64,000 nucleotides of DNA. Source: Buddleja alternifolia (Eukaryota > Streptophyta > Magnoliopsida > Lamiales > Scrophulariaceae). Of the stretch, positions 33,677 through 43,753 are shown piece by piece. The stretch is from assembly GCA_019426215.1 (NCBI GenBank), contig WHWC01000119.1:1-64000 (forward strand). The letters run 5' to 3'. Every line of letters starts with the position of its first letter. The first letter of the stretch is position 1. The notes beneath the pieces were generated by a model that was not told where the DNA came from, made no database searches, and saw only the letters and a program-made list of their open reading frames with translations. A program made the position numbers and the translations under genes.

Positions 33677-34166
33677 TGATGTGGGCCAAAAATGTCTAAG
33701 GGCATTACAGTAATTTAAGTCATCCACAGCTCAGGTCGGGGAATCTACCGTGGGTTAAGATCCATGGGTAATGTACTAGTCAAGCCCGAAAAGAGCTGGT
33801 GATCCAATAAGAATACTAAGGTTATTTCATTAGCTTAAGAATAATAAAATTAAGCCTATTGGGCCACTGACAAGATAAAGCTCATAGCTCATTACCAGCT
33901 CCCTATAAATACCTCAAAGGAGCTGGGAAAGGCTCATTATCTACTCTCTCCAGAAAATTTCACTGGCTAAGCTTGAGAGTAATTCCAATAAAGAACTACG
34001 AACACACTTGATCCCATCAATTCGGGTACGTAGGCAGCTCGCTACAACCGAGTGCAGTCTATAAATCCACCAACCCCTTCCTAGTTTGTCGTGTGTTGGA
34101 TCGGTTCCTTCATCCCACATGGTCAATCACATGACAAATATTATCTGACAACTTTTACCATCATCA
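33677..34166 (+). repeat. 3' LTR of GYPSY-2
   Basis: 490 bp, TGATGTGGG to CATCA, preceded by a purine-rich tract (agaagcgtggggcata). It lacks the MITE present in the 5' LTR. Confidence 0.94.
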
Positions 34167-34171
34167 AATAA

Positions 34172-34208
34172 GGTAAATAAACAACCTACGCTAATATAAA
34201 CTCTAACA
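34172..34208 (-). repeat. COPIA-3 3' LTR, second part
   Basis: Completes the LTR split by GYPSY-2 and ends CTCTAACA. It is followed by ctttccca, the complement of a polypurine tract. Confidence 0.9.
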
Positions 34209-34955
34209 CTTTCCCATAGTTGAAACGGTAGGGGACCGAACAATAAGACTAGTACGAAACTCGCCAAAGAGAGAAGATGATAGACCATTGGTGAAGATAT
34301 CGACGAACTGCCAAGACGAGGGAACATGCAAAACACGAACCTCACCTAAGGCAACTTTTTCACGCACAAAGTGTAAGTCCAATTTAACATGTTTAGTATG
34401 TTGGTGTTGTACCGGATTGGAATAAAGATAGACAGAAATGATATTATCATAGTAGACAATGGAAGCTCGGTGAAGAGGAGAATGAAGTTCAAGAAGGAGA
34501 TTACGTAACCAAGCCATTTCAGCAACAACACTGGCAACACCTTGATGTTCCGCCTCGACACTGGAACGAGAGACAACGTGTTGGTGTTTAGAAGACCAAG
34601 AAATAAGACTCTCACCAAGAAAGACACAATAACCAGACGTAGAATGACGAGAGTGGATAACCCGCTCAATCAGCAGATGAATAGGCAATGAGTTGAGACG
34701 TAGAAGAAGGAATAAGAGTGAGACCGAGAGAAAGAGAACCCTTGAGATAGTGAAGGAGCCGTTTAAGGGTAAGCATATGAATTTCACGAGGATTATGCAT
34801 AAATAAACAGAGTTGGTGAATAGCGAAAGCGATATCAGGGCGGGCAAAAGTAAGATATTGAAGAGCACTAGAAGAAGAAGAAGAAGAAGAAGAAGAAGAA
34901 GAAGAACAACAAGAAGAAGAAGAAGAAGAAGAAGAAGAAGAAGAAGAAGAAGAAG

Positions 34956-34999
<44 letters not shown>

Positions 35000-35009
35000 G
35001 TCGGGTCAA
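34209..35009 (-). pseudogene. COPIA-3 pol: RNase H
   Basis: Two frames share the domain. One carries FARPDIAFAIHQLCLFMHNP and HYLKGSLSLGLTL, the region just before RNase H. The other carries HSTSGYCVFLGESLISWSSKHQ split here by position, SSVEAEHQGVASVVAEMAWL, and HVKLDLHFVREKVALGEV. These are the usual copia RNase H landmarks. A GAA/GA microsatellite interrupts the domain boundary and the frame. Its role was removal of template RNA. Confidence 0.87.
34871..34992. repeat. (GAA)n-(GA)n microsatellite
   Basis: About 87 bases of GAA triplets with one caacaa interruption, then about 35 bases of GA. It yields long Leu-, Ser- or Arg-rich open frames, none of which is a protein. Confidence 0.95.
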
Positions 35010-35900
35010 TAGGATTGGAGACCGAATTGCAAATAGTCATATGGGCACAGGCAAGGATCTCCGGAGCAAACTTTTCTTAAGATAAAAAAGGCCAGCAGGA
35101 GTGCGAAAGACGGAAATACCGAGAAAATAATAAAGAGGACCGAGATCAGCCATGGAAAATTTCTAGGAGAGGAGAGAAGTGAGATGAGATAGAAAAGATG
35201 AAGAGGAGGCTGTGAGAACTATGTCATTGAAATATAAGAGAAGAAAGGATGTGGAGGCTTTACGACGGTAGATAAATAGAGAAACATTAGCACGACTACT
35301 GGTAAAGCCTAAGGACGAGAGATATGAAGCAAATCGATGATGCCAAGCACAAAGAGCTTGCTTAAGGCCATAGAGGGCTTTCTTGAGAAGACAGATATGA
35401 GCAGGATAAGAGGGATGGGAATAACCTGGAGGCTGCTTCATGTAAACAATTTCAGAGAGATGACCATTAATAAAGGCATTTTTTACATCTAATTGATGGA
35501 GAGGCCAGGAGCGAGAGAGAGCAAGAGAAATAACAGTGCGAATGGTGGTCGGTTTAATAACCGGGCTGAAAGTGTCCTCGTAGTCAATGTCAGGCTGTTG
35601 AGTGAAGCCCTGAGTAACGAGATGAGCTTTTTATAGTTCAAGAGATCCATCAGAACAAAATTTGTGGTGAAAGATCCATTTGGACCTGACAATATTGGAA
35701 TGGCAAGGGAAAGGAACAAGATCCCAAGTTTCATGGGAGTGGAGGGCAGAAATTTCGACATCCATAGAAGCCTTCCAGTTAGGATCACGAAGAGCTTGAG
35801 TGTATGTGCGACGAATAGGAGATAACTCCGAGGGGGAAGAGAAAGAGAGATTGAAGATGGAACGAGGTTTGGTAATGTCGGATTTGGATCTAGTCGCCAT
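35010..35900 (-). pseudogene. COPIA-3 pol: reverse transcriptase
   Basis: 35631-35900 carries the RT N-terminus (WKASMDVEISALHSHETWDLV, KWIFHHKF split by position). 35163-35441 carries MKQPPGY, KKALYGLKQALCAWH and the catalytic box. The box at 35223-35234 reads YFND instead of YVDD, so the first catalytic Asp is Asn. The middle (DVKNAFLNG region near 35470) is in a third frame. A partial second copy of the N-terminal half lies at 37118-37495. Confidence 0.88.
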
Positions 35901-36042
35901 GGGATGTGTGGAAACGAGAGGAGGAGCTGGAGCCGGAGCTGAAGGGGCGGGGCGGTTGGTGCCTGGAGGGGTGCTTCTGAACTTGGTCTAGAGAGAGAAG
36001 GAAAGCCGGGTGGTGGGGATGTCGAGGGATGAGGAGATGGTG

Positions 36043-36880
36043 TTAGGATGGAGGCTGCGATTTGAAGAAGGGGCAGCTTTTCATCGTCAGAGGAAAGAAA
36101 GTCGTAAGAGGCAAGGGCATCTGTTGAAGAGGTGTAGGAAAAAGGAAAGACAGACTCGTCAAAGATGACATGACGAGAAAGAATGATACGATTGGATGTG
36201 AGATCGAGGCAGTGAAAGCTTTTGTGATTAGAGGGATATCCCAAAAATGTGTACGTAGAGGAGCGAGGAGAGTGTTTGTTGACCGTGGTGGCAGAAAGAT
36301 TAGGGTAACAGAGGTAACCGAAAACGAGTAGGTTGGCATAGGAAGGAACGTGTTTGTAAAGGATTTCAAAAGGGGAGCGAAAAGAGAGAGTAGTGGTGGG
36401 TAAAATGTTGAAGAGATGTACTGCCATGTGGAGAGCTTCGGCTCAAAAGGATGGTAGAAGGGAGGCTTGAAAAAAAAGAGTGAGAATGGCGTTAGTTATT
36501 GTTTGAATGGTTCATTCGGCTTTGCCATTTTGTTGAGAGGTGAGGGGATAAGAAAAGCGAAAGTGAACACCATTGGTTTCAAAAAAATTATGAAAACATT
36601 TATTATCGAATTCACCACAGTGATCACATTGAAAAGACTTGATTTTAGAAGAAAATTGAGTTTGCACATAAGTGTAAAAGTTGACAAAAACAGAAATAAC
36701 ATTGGCTTTATTGAGTAAAGTTAAAACTCAAAGAAAATGCTAATAATCATCCAAAAATGAAATATAATAATAAAATCCTCCTAGACTAGGAACAGGAGAT
36801 GTCCAGAGATCCAAATGTATGAGATCAAAAAAAGTATTACTGGATGAAATAGAATGAGAAAATGGCCATAGGTTGTGTTT
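36043..36880 (-). pseudogene. COPIA-3 pol: integrase
   Basis: The long frame from 36427 down gives the C-terminal part: AVHLFNILPTTTL, RSPFEILYKHVPSY, TYTFLGYPSNHKSFHCLD. 36470-36700, read in a different frame, gives the catalytic core remnants CDHCGEF and PLTSQQNGKAE. A stop and frame change separate the two. Confidence 0.82.
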
Positions 36881-37090
36881 ATCTAATTGATATGCATGAC
36901 ACAACGAACGTGAAAAATCCTATTAGATAAAAAATTAAAAATAGTGAAGTCGGGGTGACCAAGATGACGGTTCCAAGTGGAAGAAGTGGAGTTGTCAGAG
37001 GAGCGGATGGAGCTGAGAGCAGTGGAGATGACAGAAAATGGATAGAGGTCGTCGTCGCTATTACTCCGGAGAAACAATTTGCCCAATTAC
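36881..37090 (-). pseudogene. COPIA-3 GAG-pre-integrase
   Basis: Reads STWNRHLGHPDFTIFNFL, the GAG-pre-integrase signature (W..RLGHP). Protease and gag that should follow upstream are missing. Confidence 0.72.
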
Positions 37091-37117
37091 TCCGACTATT
37101 ACTCTGGAATAGCTGGG

Positions 37118-37495
37118 AGGCTGCTTCATGTAAATAGTTTTAGACATATGACTATTAAGAAAGGCATTTTTGACATCCAAATGATGGAGAGGCCAGGAGC
37201 GAGAGAGACCAAGAGAAAGAATAGTGCGAATGGTGGCCGGTTTAACAACCTGGCTAAAAGTGTCCTTGTAGTCAATGCCAGGCTGTTGAGTGAAGCCCTG
37301 AGCAACGAGATGAGCTTTGTATCATTCAAGAGAGCCATCAGAATGAAACTTGTAGCAAAAGATCCATTCGGACCCGATAATATTGGAATGGGAAGGGCAA
37401 GGAACAAGGTCCCAAGTCCCATTGGAGTGGAGGGCAGAAAGTTTGGCATCCATAGCAGCTTTCCAGTTAGGATCACGAAGAGCTTGAGTGTGGTA
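37118..37495 (-). pseudogene. Second, partial copy of COPIA-type RT N-terminal region
   Basis: Aligns with 35432-35810 in the same orientation at roughly nine bases in ten, including the phrases gagaggccaggagcgagagag and agccctgagcaacgagatgagc (positions 37186 and 37303). It sits where gag should be, so it is not part of the normal element. Divergence from the first copy suggests it came from a related element. Confidence 0.85.
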
Positions 37496-37632
37496 GTGGC
37501 CTGCATGGAGTGGACCGAAGGAGAGGGGCCTGTTTGGGCGCCAGGTGTTGCTGGAAATTGTTGTGGGCTGGAGGCAGAGACGGCCCAGTCAGGAGAGCGG
37601 CCAAGGAGGCCTGGCGAATTTAAGGCGACAGG

Positions 37633-38404
37633 TGTTAGATAATATAATATCTTTCCATATCTTTGTAATATTTATGTTAATTTAAGTTTCCTAATGTTTC
37701 CTTGTATTTATCTTTTCTTTGTTTATAATTAGGGTTTCTTGTTTACCAAGTACATGTCTCTCTATAAATATGTTACTCAGTAATACAAGTTCTCTACGGG
37801 GTTTTCTCTAATCTAACATGGTATCAGAGCCATGGCTTCGAGCTATGGTCTCTCAATCTCAATCTCTCGCATCCGCCGCCATCCTCAAGTCGTTCTCCTC
37901 GTCTGGCACCCCTTATCTAGTTTAGGTTTTCTTTATCTAATTTTTTTTCTTTTTTTCTCCTATGACCGTTGCCGCCGCCGTTCACCCTTGGAAAACGAGG
38001 ACTTGGAACCGCCGTCATATTATTTTATGCCTCCATCTTCTCTCTTTAGCCGCAGGCCGCTGCTCTTAGCCGCAGGCCGCTGCTCTTAGCCGCCGCGACC
38101 TTTAGTTTTATTAGTTGTTGCCGCTCACCCTTGGAAAACGAGAACTTGCAGCCACCACCGCTGCCTCTTAAGGCCGCTACCACCTTTTATCTTTGTCGGT
38201 CTTCTTCTCAAATTCTTTATGACAGGATTTCTTTGGTCTAGTCTCAACATTGAAGAATATCACGTTTTGACTACAGGGGAGTGTTAAATAATATAATATC
38301 TTTCTAATATTTATGTTAATTTAGGTTTTCTTATGTTTTCTTGTATTTATCTTTTCCTTGTTTATAATTAGGGTTTTTTGTTTACCAAGTACATGTATCT
38401 CTAT
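37633..38404 (+). mobile_element. Miniature copia-like element, opposite strand, 3' LTR truncated
   Basis: A 186-bp LTR at 37633-37818 (TGTTAGAT...TCTAACA) is followed immediately by TGGTATCAGAGC (37819-37830), then an ATG leader resembling a copia gag N-terminus, a short internal region, a purine tract (acaggggag) and a second LTR starting at 38282. The second LTR stops at about 38404, after tctctataa. A TATAAATA lies at 37763-37770. It is a deletion derivative or TRIM. Confidence 0.8.
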
Positions 38405-38614
38405 AAGATTTAACCACAGAAAAAGGCGCAAGATTTTGTGTTGTAGTAGAATCGAACTATTGTTGGAGGCTTGTATAGTGATGAACGGTGCGTTGAGGAG
38501 AGCAACGACTTACAGAGGGAAGAACAGAAAAGACGCCGACGAGAGGTGGCCGAGAAGGGGGTTCCTTGGTAGGCGTGTAGAAGGCCTAGGAAAGATAATT
38601 TTAGGCTAATACCA
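38405..38614 (-). other. COPIA-3 leader and decayed primer site
   Basis: The last bases before the LTR read, on the minus strand, TGGTATTAGCC, a changed initiator-Met primer site. Nothing else recognised. Confidence 0.6.
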
Positions 38615-38749
38615 TATTAAGGTATGATTCTCCTTGGGTATTGTATTAAACATCAAATGGTTTATATAAAGTTACAAGATAATAAAGCATGAAAAAAGAA
38701 ATAAATAAATAAGGTAAATAAACAACCTAAGGTAATATAAACTCTCACA
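38615..38749 (-). repeat. 5' LTR of COPIA-3
   Basis: 135 bp matching the reassembled 3' LTR in length and sequence. Terminal TG/CA are partly decayed (TATTAAGG, CTCTCACA). Followed by the caatt duplication. Confidence 0.92.
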
Positions 38750-38754
38750 CAATT

Positions 38755-38886
38755 ATCATGTGACATCAAAAAGACGGATTGGTGGAAAAATTGTCCCAAA
38801 TAACTTTTTGGTCTTCCACAACATGCGTATTTCCATATTCCTTCTCTTGTGCCCTAATTTTTCCAACTTCTTTATGGGTTATATTC
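38755..38886. other. Old host spacer
   Basis: 132 bp between COPIA-3 and GYPSY-3. It should be continuous with 27324 in the ancestral state. No feature recognised. Confidence 0.5.
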
Positions 38887-39361
38887 TGATGATCGTAAAA
38901 AATGTCAGAGTATGAATGTCACGTGATCGACCATGTGGGGTGAAGGAATTGCTCCAACACACAACAAACTAGGTGGGGGTTGGTGGATTTATAGACTGCA
39001 CTCGACTATGGCGAGCTGCCTACGTACCCGAATTGCTAGGATCAAGGGTATTCGTAGTTCGATGATGGGGTTACTCTCTATTGCCAGTGTATTTTTTACT
39101 GGGGAGAATAGATAATGAGATACCTCCATCTCCTTTGGAGTATTAATAAGGAGCTGGTTATGAGCTATCTGCTCTTGGGCCCTATCTTGTCATAAGTCTA
39201 ATAGGCTTGATTAACTCTATTATGCTTAAAGGATTGGCCCACCCTTTTTTGGGCTCGGCCAATCCTCCCACGGCAGGCTTTGACCCTTGGTGGGCACCTT
39301 GATCAGTCTCAAGGGACGGGCAAACTATTAAAATACCCCTAGACATGTTTGGCCTATAACA
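38887..39361 (-). repeat. 3' LTR of GYPSY-3
   Basis: 475 bp, sharing the core (tcacgtgatcgaccatgtgg, gagctgcctacgtacccg) with GYPSY-1 and GYPSY-2 LTRs. Starts TGATG. Followed by the complement of a purine tract (tatgcgccccgctcccg). Confidence 0.85.
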
Positions 39362-39593
39362 TATGCGCCCCGCTCCCGTGTTCGAAAGATGCTCGGGAGC
39401 AGAAGTAATCCCACTTAAGCAGGGCCAATTAATTTTAATTCATGATAGGTATTGGGTCATAAAGGCCTCTTACCTACTTCTTACTTAAGTGAAGGAAAGA
39501 GGTAGGTCTCACCCTCACCTCTCATTCATACTGTCACTCACTCAACTCCTCTTCTCAAGAATTTCTCTCTCTAGGAGCCTCCTTCTCTCAACC

Positions 39594-42120
39594 ATGGGCA
39601 AGACTCAAGGTGATCAAGGTAATGACAATTTTTGTAATTTCGCTTTCTCTTTTTCGTCTAAGATGTCGCGATTATATTTTCGGAGATAGCTTATTTTCCC
39701 GACCTTATCTTTGGTGGTCAAGTGTGAAACCTCCCTGCTCTCGAGAATCCATTCGTCTAGAGTATTGCGCTGTTCTTCCGGGAGAGGGCGCGTAGGCATG
39801 GCGCCTCGCGGTCACTCGGCTGCAAGGCTGGTGCCTCGTGGTCTCGCGGTCACTCGACCATGAGCGCAGAGCACCGTGCCTCGCAATCTCGATCGCGAGG
39901 CGACATGCCTCGTGGCACCAGCCGCGAGGCGTTTGAGTTTTGCGGTCTTGCCACGGGGTCTTTTTGCTATGTGGCTTTGCCGTGAGACGATTAGTTTGCC
40001 CTTGACTTGGATTTCAATACACGCTCTATCACTTTAGATAACTTCTAGTAGAAACTTGTTACTAATAGAGCTTATTTATGTTCATAGGGCGATGAGGTCA
40101 ACCTTCCCCTGGTGAGGAGGATTTGATCGCTCCTGACGGTCATGCTTTTGACTCTCATGACTCTACTATCACTCAAACCGAACTTCTAACTATTTTTGAC
40201 AATGCCATGGTGGAATTCGAGTTACTCATTTCTATACCAGGCTATCGGGTCCTAGATTCTCCGGGGTGTATGTGACCCTCTACGCGGAGTATTTTTGCTC
40301 GGGGCTCACAATTCCTTACCATGTGGTCTTTGGAGAAGTCTTAGCTTACTATAATATTTGCATAAGCCAGCTAACTCCAACTTGTTTCACTTTCTTTGAG
40401 GGTTTTGTTTCTCGGTTCGCCGAGTTAGGCATTGATGTTAGCTTGGATGCTTTTTAGGCCTTGTTCATGATTAAGATGTGTATTTTTCCCCCTCACCGAC
40501 TTTTAGGTTTTTAAAGGGCAACATTAAGACCAAGAGTGATTGGAAGTTGCAATTCTTCTATTTTTCGACCACTGACTTGGGTATACCCACTCCCTTGCGA
40601 TGGGCTGGGAGTGTTGCCACTTATCATGTCACCCAAATGAAACGAAAACTTAGAGCCAAGTATAATGAAGCGGGTTTGTTTGATAGCGACTTTGACCTCA
40701 ATCGGCTTTATACTACCGGTATATTCGCAGTTTTAATATCTTGCACTGATTGTTATTATGCCTCCCTTTACTCATAATTGGTGCACTTGTGTGTTTGTGT
40801 AGGTATGAGAGGATCCAGGGCCGGCAAGGCAAGCTCCACCATTCCTCCTACCCTTCACGACTCACACAGCCTCGCTGATGGGGCCGATCAACTGAAATTC
40901 TCGCAAGTTGCCCGGGGGGGCGCATCTAGGGTTGTTTTCCCCTTGGCCTCTGCCCCAGCTGTCCAGGTCCCTTGCACTCTGGATTTTGATTCCCTAATGG
41001 CGAACTTTGGTTCTAAGGGCATTCATGGTCCCAAGCGGGGCGCTTGCGCCAGTTGCCCTGGCACTGTTGTGTTGGAGGCGGGTGATGGTGCTTATATTAA
41101 TGATGAATTTGCCCACTTGTCTCCCAGAATTAGTCACACTACCCTCTAGATGAGCATCTACCCACGCATTCTATGCCCCTGCTGGCTCCTACGGCGAAGC
41201 GTGCTCGCGGTCGATCCCCGGGGACCTCCAGTTCCAATGACCCGGGTACTAGTTTGTTCAGCCCAGGAGCAAACTTGGACCCCCATGTCACCTCCTTTTG
41301 GGATGTAACAAATCCCGTGACCCCTTGGTCCATGACTAGGATGGTGATGATACACTATGATGTTACGCGTTTATCATCCCTGCCGGTCGAGCGACTTGAT
41401 CAGGAGATCTCCACCAGTGCCGGTCGAGTGAGTAGTTACTTGTATTGTTATGTAGGGGCTATTTGGTTGTTTGTCTAAATTTTTCTTCCCTCTTTTTGCC
41501 AGGCTATGCAGCTGTCACATTGCCTCTGTCTCAAGTGTGAAGAGGTGGAGAGGAAACATCAAGCGAGCCTTGAGCAGAACCATAATCTTCTATCCCAGTA
41601 CTGGGGTGCTAGGAATGCAATTGATCGCTGGGAGAAGAAGTATATGAAAGCTCAGAAGGACCTTAAGACGGAAAAGTCTTACGGTAGCCGCTTTATCAGC
41701 TCGGACACGAGGAGAAAGACTTTGGGCAATGCCACGAGGTCGGCGGTGGAGAAGTTTCACACGAGTACCGCCTTCATTGAGGAGTGTAATCGGTGAGCGT
41801 ATAAGCTTGCTCGGGGCTTAATGACTAAGACGGTGTGTAAGTGCCGTAGGACTCTCCATCACAGCCGTCAGTACCCGGAGATGATTTGATCTGGATGTTT
41901 GATCATGTCCCCGACGCTAGTGATGGTGAGACCGATGTTGGGGACGGTGCGGGTATGTGAGGTCGTGGTTGCCCTCTTAGCTAGCAGACCCTTCCATGAT
42001 CGTACCCTTCGTAGGACTCTCCGTCACAGCGGTACCCCGGAGATGATTTCACTTGGATGTTTGAGAATGTCCCCGACACCAGTGATGGTGAGACCGATGT
42101 TGGGGGTGGTGCAGGTATGT
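39594..42120 (+). pseudogene. Antisense ORF of GYPSY-3 (putative gypsy type transposon domain)
   Basis: Runs against the element strand. Start ATG 39594 (MGKTQGDQ) with a donor GT at 39619. 40266-40457 (YAEYFCSGLTIPYHVVFGEVLAYYN with ISQLTPTCFTFFEGFV, quoted in parts) and 40478-40777 (KSDWKLQFFYFSTTDLGIPTPLRW region) resemble the plant domain known as putative gypsy type transposon (PF04195). 41506-41796 is charged and helical, likely coiled coil. Candidate small introns are 40719-40802 and 41428-41502, both GT...AG with pyrimidine-rich ends. Stops at 40456 and elsewhere show decay. Function in the parent element is unknown. Confidence 0.72.
39790..39945. repeat. GC-rich palindromic array in GYPSY-3
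   Basis: Words such as gcctcgcggtcactcg and cgcgaggcgacatgcctcg. It corresponds to arrays 19195-19380 and 32290-32650. It falls inside the presumed first intron of the antisense gene. Confidence 0.8.
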
Positions 42121-42175
42121 GAGGCTGTGGTCTCCCTCTTAGCTAGCAAACCCTTTCTTGCTCTTACCTTTTGGG
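41846..42175 (+). repeat. 165-bp tandem duplication at the end of the antisense ORF
   Basis: Copies begin gtaggactctcc at 41846 and 42011 and share tccccgac, ggtgagaccgatgttggg and ccctcttagctagca. Identity is roughly nine in ten. In one frame each copy encodes an acidic, Gly-rich tail (PDASDGETDVGDGAG type). Confidence 0.85.
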
Positions 42176-42239
42176 GTTTAGTTATCTTTAGTAGACGTGC
42201 TCTTGTTTTGCCAGTGCAGATGTATGTTGCTTTGTAGCC

Positions 42240-43363
42240 TCTTGAGGCATATTGCATATTTTCTATCTATTGACTCTTTAGCTATCTTTGCTATGGTAAT
42301 TTTTATGGTTTTTTAATTCTCCACAATGAGTATCTTTCTCAATAATTTGTGAAAACCTAGCCGTTAGCCTCTTTTATCCCACTTGTTTAGCCTCTTCTAT
42401 CCCACATGCCCCACTGCTCCTTAACATGAAAATCAATTTCAGGAGTAAGAGATCCTAGCGAGGGTTTATGATGACAGTTATAGGCTTGACTAGCCCGGAT
42501 GTTCTATGTTCGAGAGTTATGCCCCGACCTTTGTTATGATGGCAGGGGGTGAGATCTTTCCTTAGTTTTATTTGCGAGGTGATAGCTCACCTTTTGCCTT
42601 AACTGGCGTACTGGAGTGAGTGTGGTACTCATTGTTCCTTATTGGTGAAGGCTTATTTGCCTTTTTTTATGTTTATTTTATGTATAGTCTCGTTCCGAAA
42701 TCTTAATGGGAGTGGGGAGACCTACTATAGGTCCTCAGCCTTTCTCGATATTGCTGGAGGGATTATGGGGTGACCCATCCTCGAACAAGCTTTTTGTAAC
42801 TCGGGGGATTCCCACGGTGTCACCCATTTTGACCTCAAATGGGGTCACGAGTATTTTTTCCAATTTTCATGCTCGAATTTGGCTAAGTGTTGGGGGTGCG
42901 ATAGGCACTCAAGTAGGTGTTTGGTGCACTACCATCATTGTTAGCAACAATCGTCTAAGTTGCATGTCTAACTACTAAAATAAACTAAGTAATAGCCTCG
43001 GGTGAGATATCTCTAAGGGGCATTTATTTTAGGCGATCTATAGTCACCTAGGTGTAGTAGACTATCTGCTATCCAAGTTCGCATGCTTTCATGCCAAGGT
43101 AACATTCATCATAAAAGAAGCTAAAGGGAGGGGGGGGGGTGCTCGCCAGCTCTTCAATAAAAATATTCAATCATCAAAGATTCGGAATAAATTAAGTGGA
43201 TGTCCGTGGGCATCTCAAACAAATAATATTCTTGGGTGCTCTTGTGCACCTCAAAACTTAAAGTAAATAAAATTCCAACACTTGGCTCGCGGCCAACATG
43301 ATATTGTCTCTTAGTTGAATTAAGGGATAGAGTAGAATTTTACCTTTCAATACCTCCCAGGGC
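42240..43363. other. GYPSY-3 internal, non-coding
   Basis: No coding motif on either strand. 43190-43290 matches, in reverse, the post-gag area of GYPSY-2. Contains a poly-G run at 43130. Confidence 0.5.
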
Positions 43364-43753
43364 TCATCCATTAGTCGGACCCTGGGAGTCACATGCCATC
43401 ATATCCGGCTCGATCGCTAAGGCACTGCTTCCTAGTGGGCATCCCTGGGTTGCTTTGACCCATGCCACCGAGCGAGTCTCTTGGAGTGAGACTAAGTTGA
43501 TGGCTGCTAGCTTCCCTTTGTCAGTGGGATCCTTGTCGTCATACTTCCTTTTTGGGTTCTTGTGTGCACTTGCATAGCATTCCCAGGAAATTTTGATGTC
43601 TCCTATAGCTTCTCCAATTCCAATGGCAGTAGGGAACTTGACCTTCAAGTGATAGGTTGAAACCATTACTTGGAACAGGTTCAAGCTTGACCCCCCCAAA
43701 CATGACATTGTAGGTGGAGGGGGCTTTAACCACCAAAATTTTGACCATCTTAT
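43364..43753 (-). pseudogene. GYPSY-3 pol: protease C-terminal region
   Basis: Two frames, switching at a C7 run near 43690. The upstream part reads VKILVVKAPSTYNVMFGG and the downstream part MVSTYHLKVKFPTAIGIGE and WECYASAHK, closely matching the end of the aspartic protease and linker of Tat/Athila-type gypsy pol (consensus YNAILGRP...STYHLKMKFPT). The DTG active site would lie further upstream, beyond the COPIA-4 insertion. It is truncated and frameshifted. Confidence 0.83.

Larger units (their letters stand above)
27428..34166 (+). mobile_element. GYPSY-2, non-autonomous Ty3/gypsy element (Tat-like)
   Basis: 6,739 bp, bounded by TGATG...CATCA ends and a perfect aataa target duplication (27423-27427 and 34167-34171). 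It has 5' LTR 27428-28311 (490 bp without the MITE), a GGCGCC-type primer site, a decayed gag, then 4.5 kb with no protease, RT or integrase, and 3' LTR 33677-34166 (490 bp). A gag remnant without pol fits a non-autonomous derivative of a Tat-like lineage; lineage is inferred from the related GYPSY-3. Confidence 0.92.
27330..38749 (-). mobile_element. COPIA-3, short-LTR Ty1/copia element split by GYPSY-2
   Basis: Minus-strand element with 135-bp LTRs. The 3' LTR is in two pieces, 27330-27427 and 34172-34208, which sum to 135 bp; the 5' LTR is 38615-38749, also 135 bp. A perfect 5-bp target duplication caatt lies at 27325-27329 and 38750-38754, proving that everything between is one insertion plus later arrivals. 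The internal 4.4 kb has RNase H, RT, integrase and GAG-pre-integrase, but gag and protease have been replaced by a rearranged block at 37118-38404. Confidence 0.94.
38887..43753 (-). mobile_element. GYPSY-3, Tat-like Ty3/gypsy element, 3' part
   Basis: Minus-strand element: 3' LTR 38887-39361, GC-rich array, a plus-strand (antisense) gene, non-coding DNA, then the end of the protease domain at 43364-43753, where COPIA-4 cuts in. The rest should continue beyond the right end of COPIA-4, outside the window. An antisense ORF between pol and the 3' LTR is known from Tat-lineage elements such as Grande and Retand. Confidence 0.85.

Noticed and set aside
34666..35085. Leu-rich, Ser-rich and Arg-rich proteins on both strands
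   Set aside because: Produced by the GAA/GA microsatellite; only the flanking RNase H motifs are meaningful.
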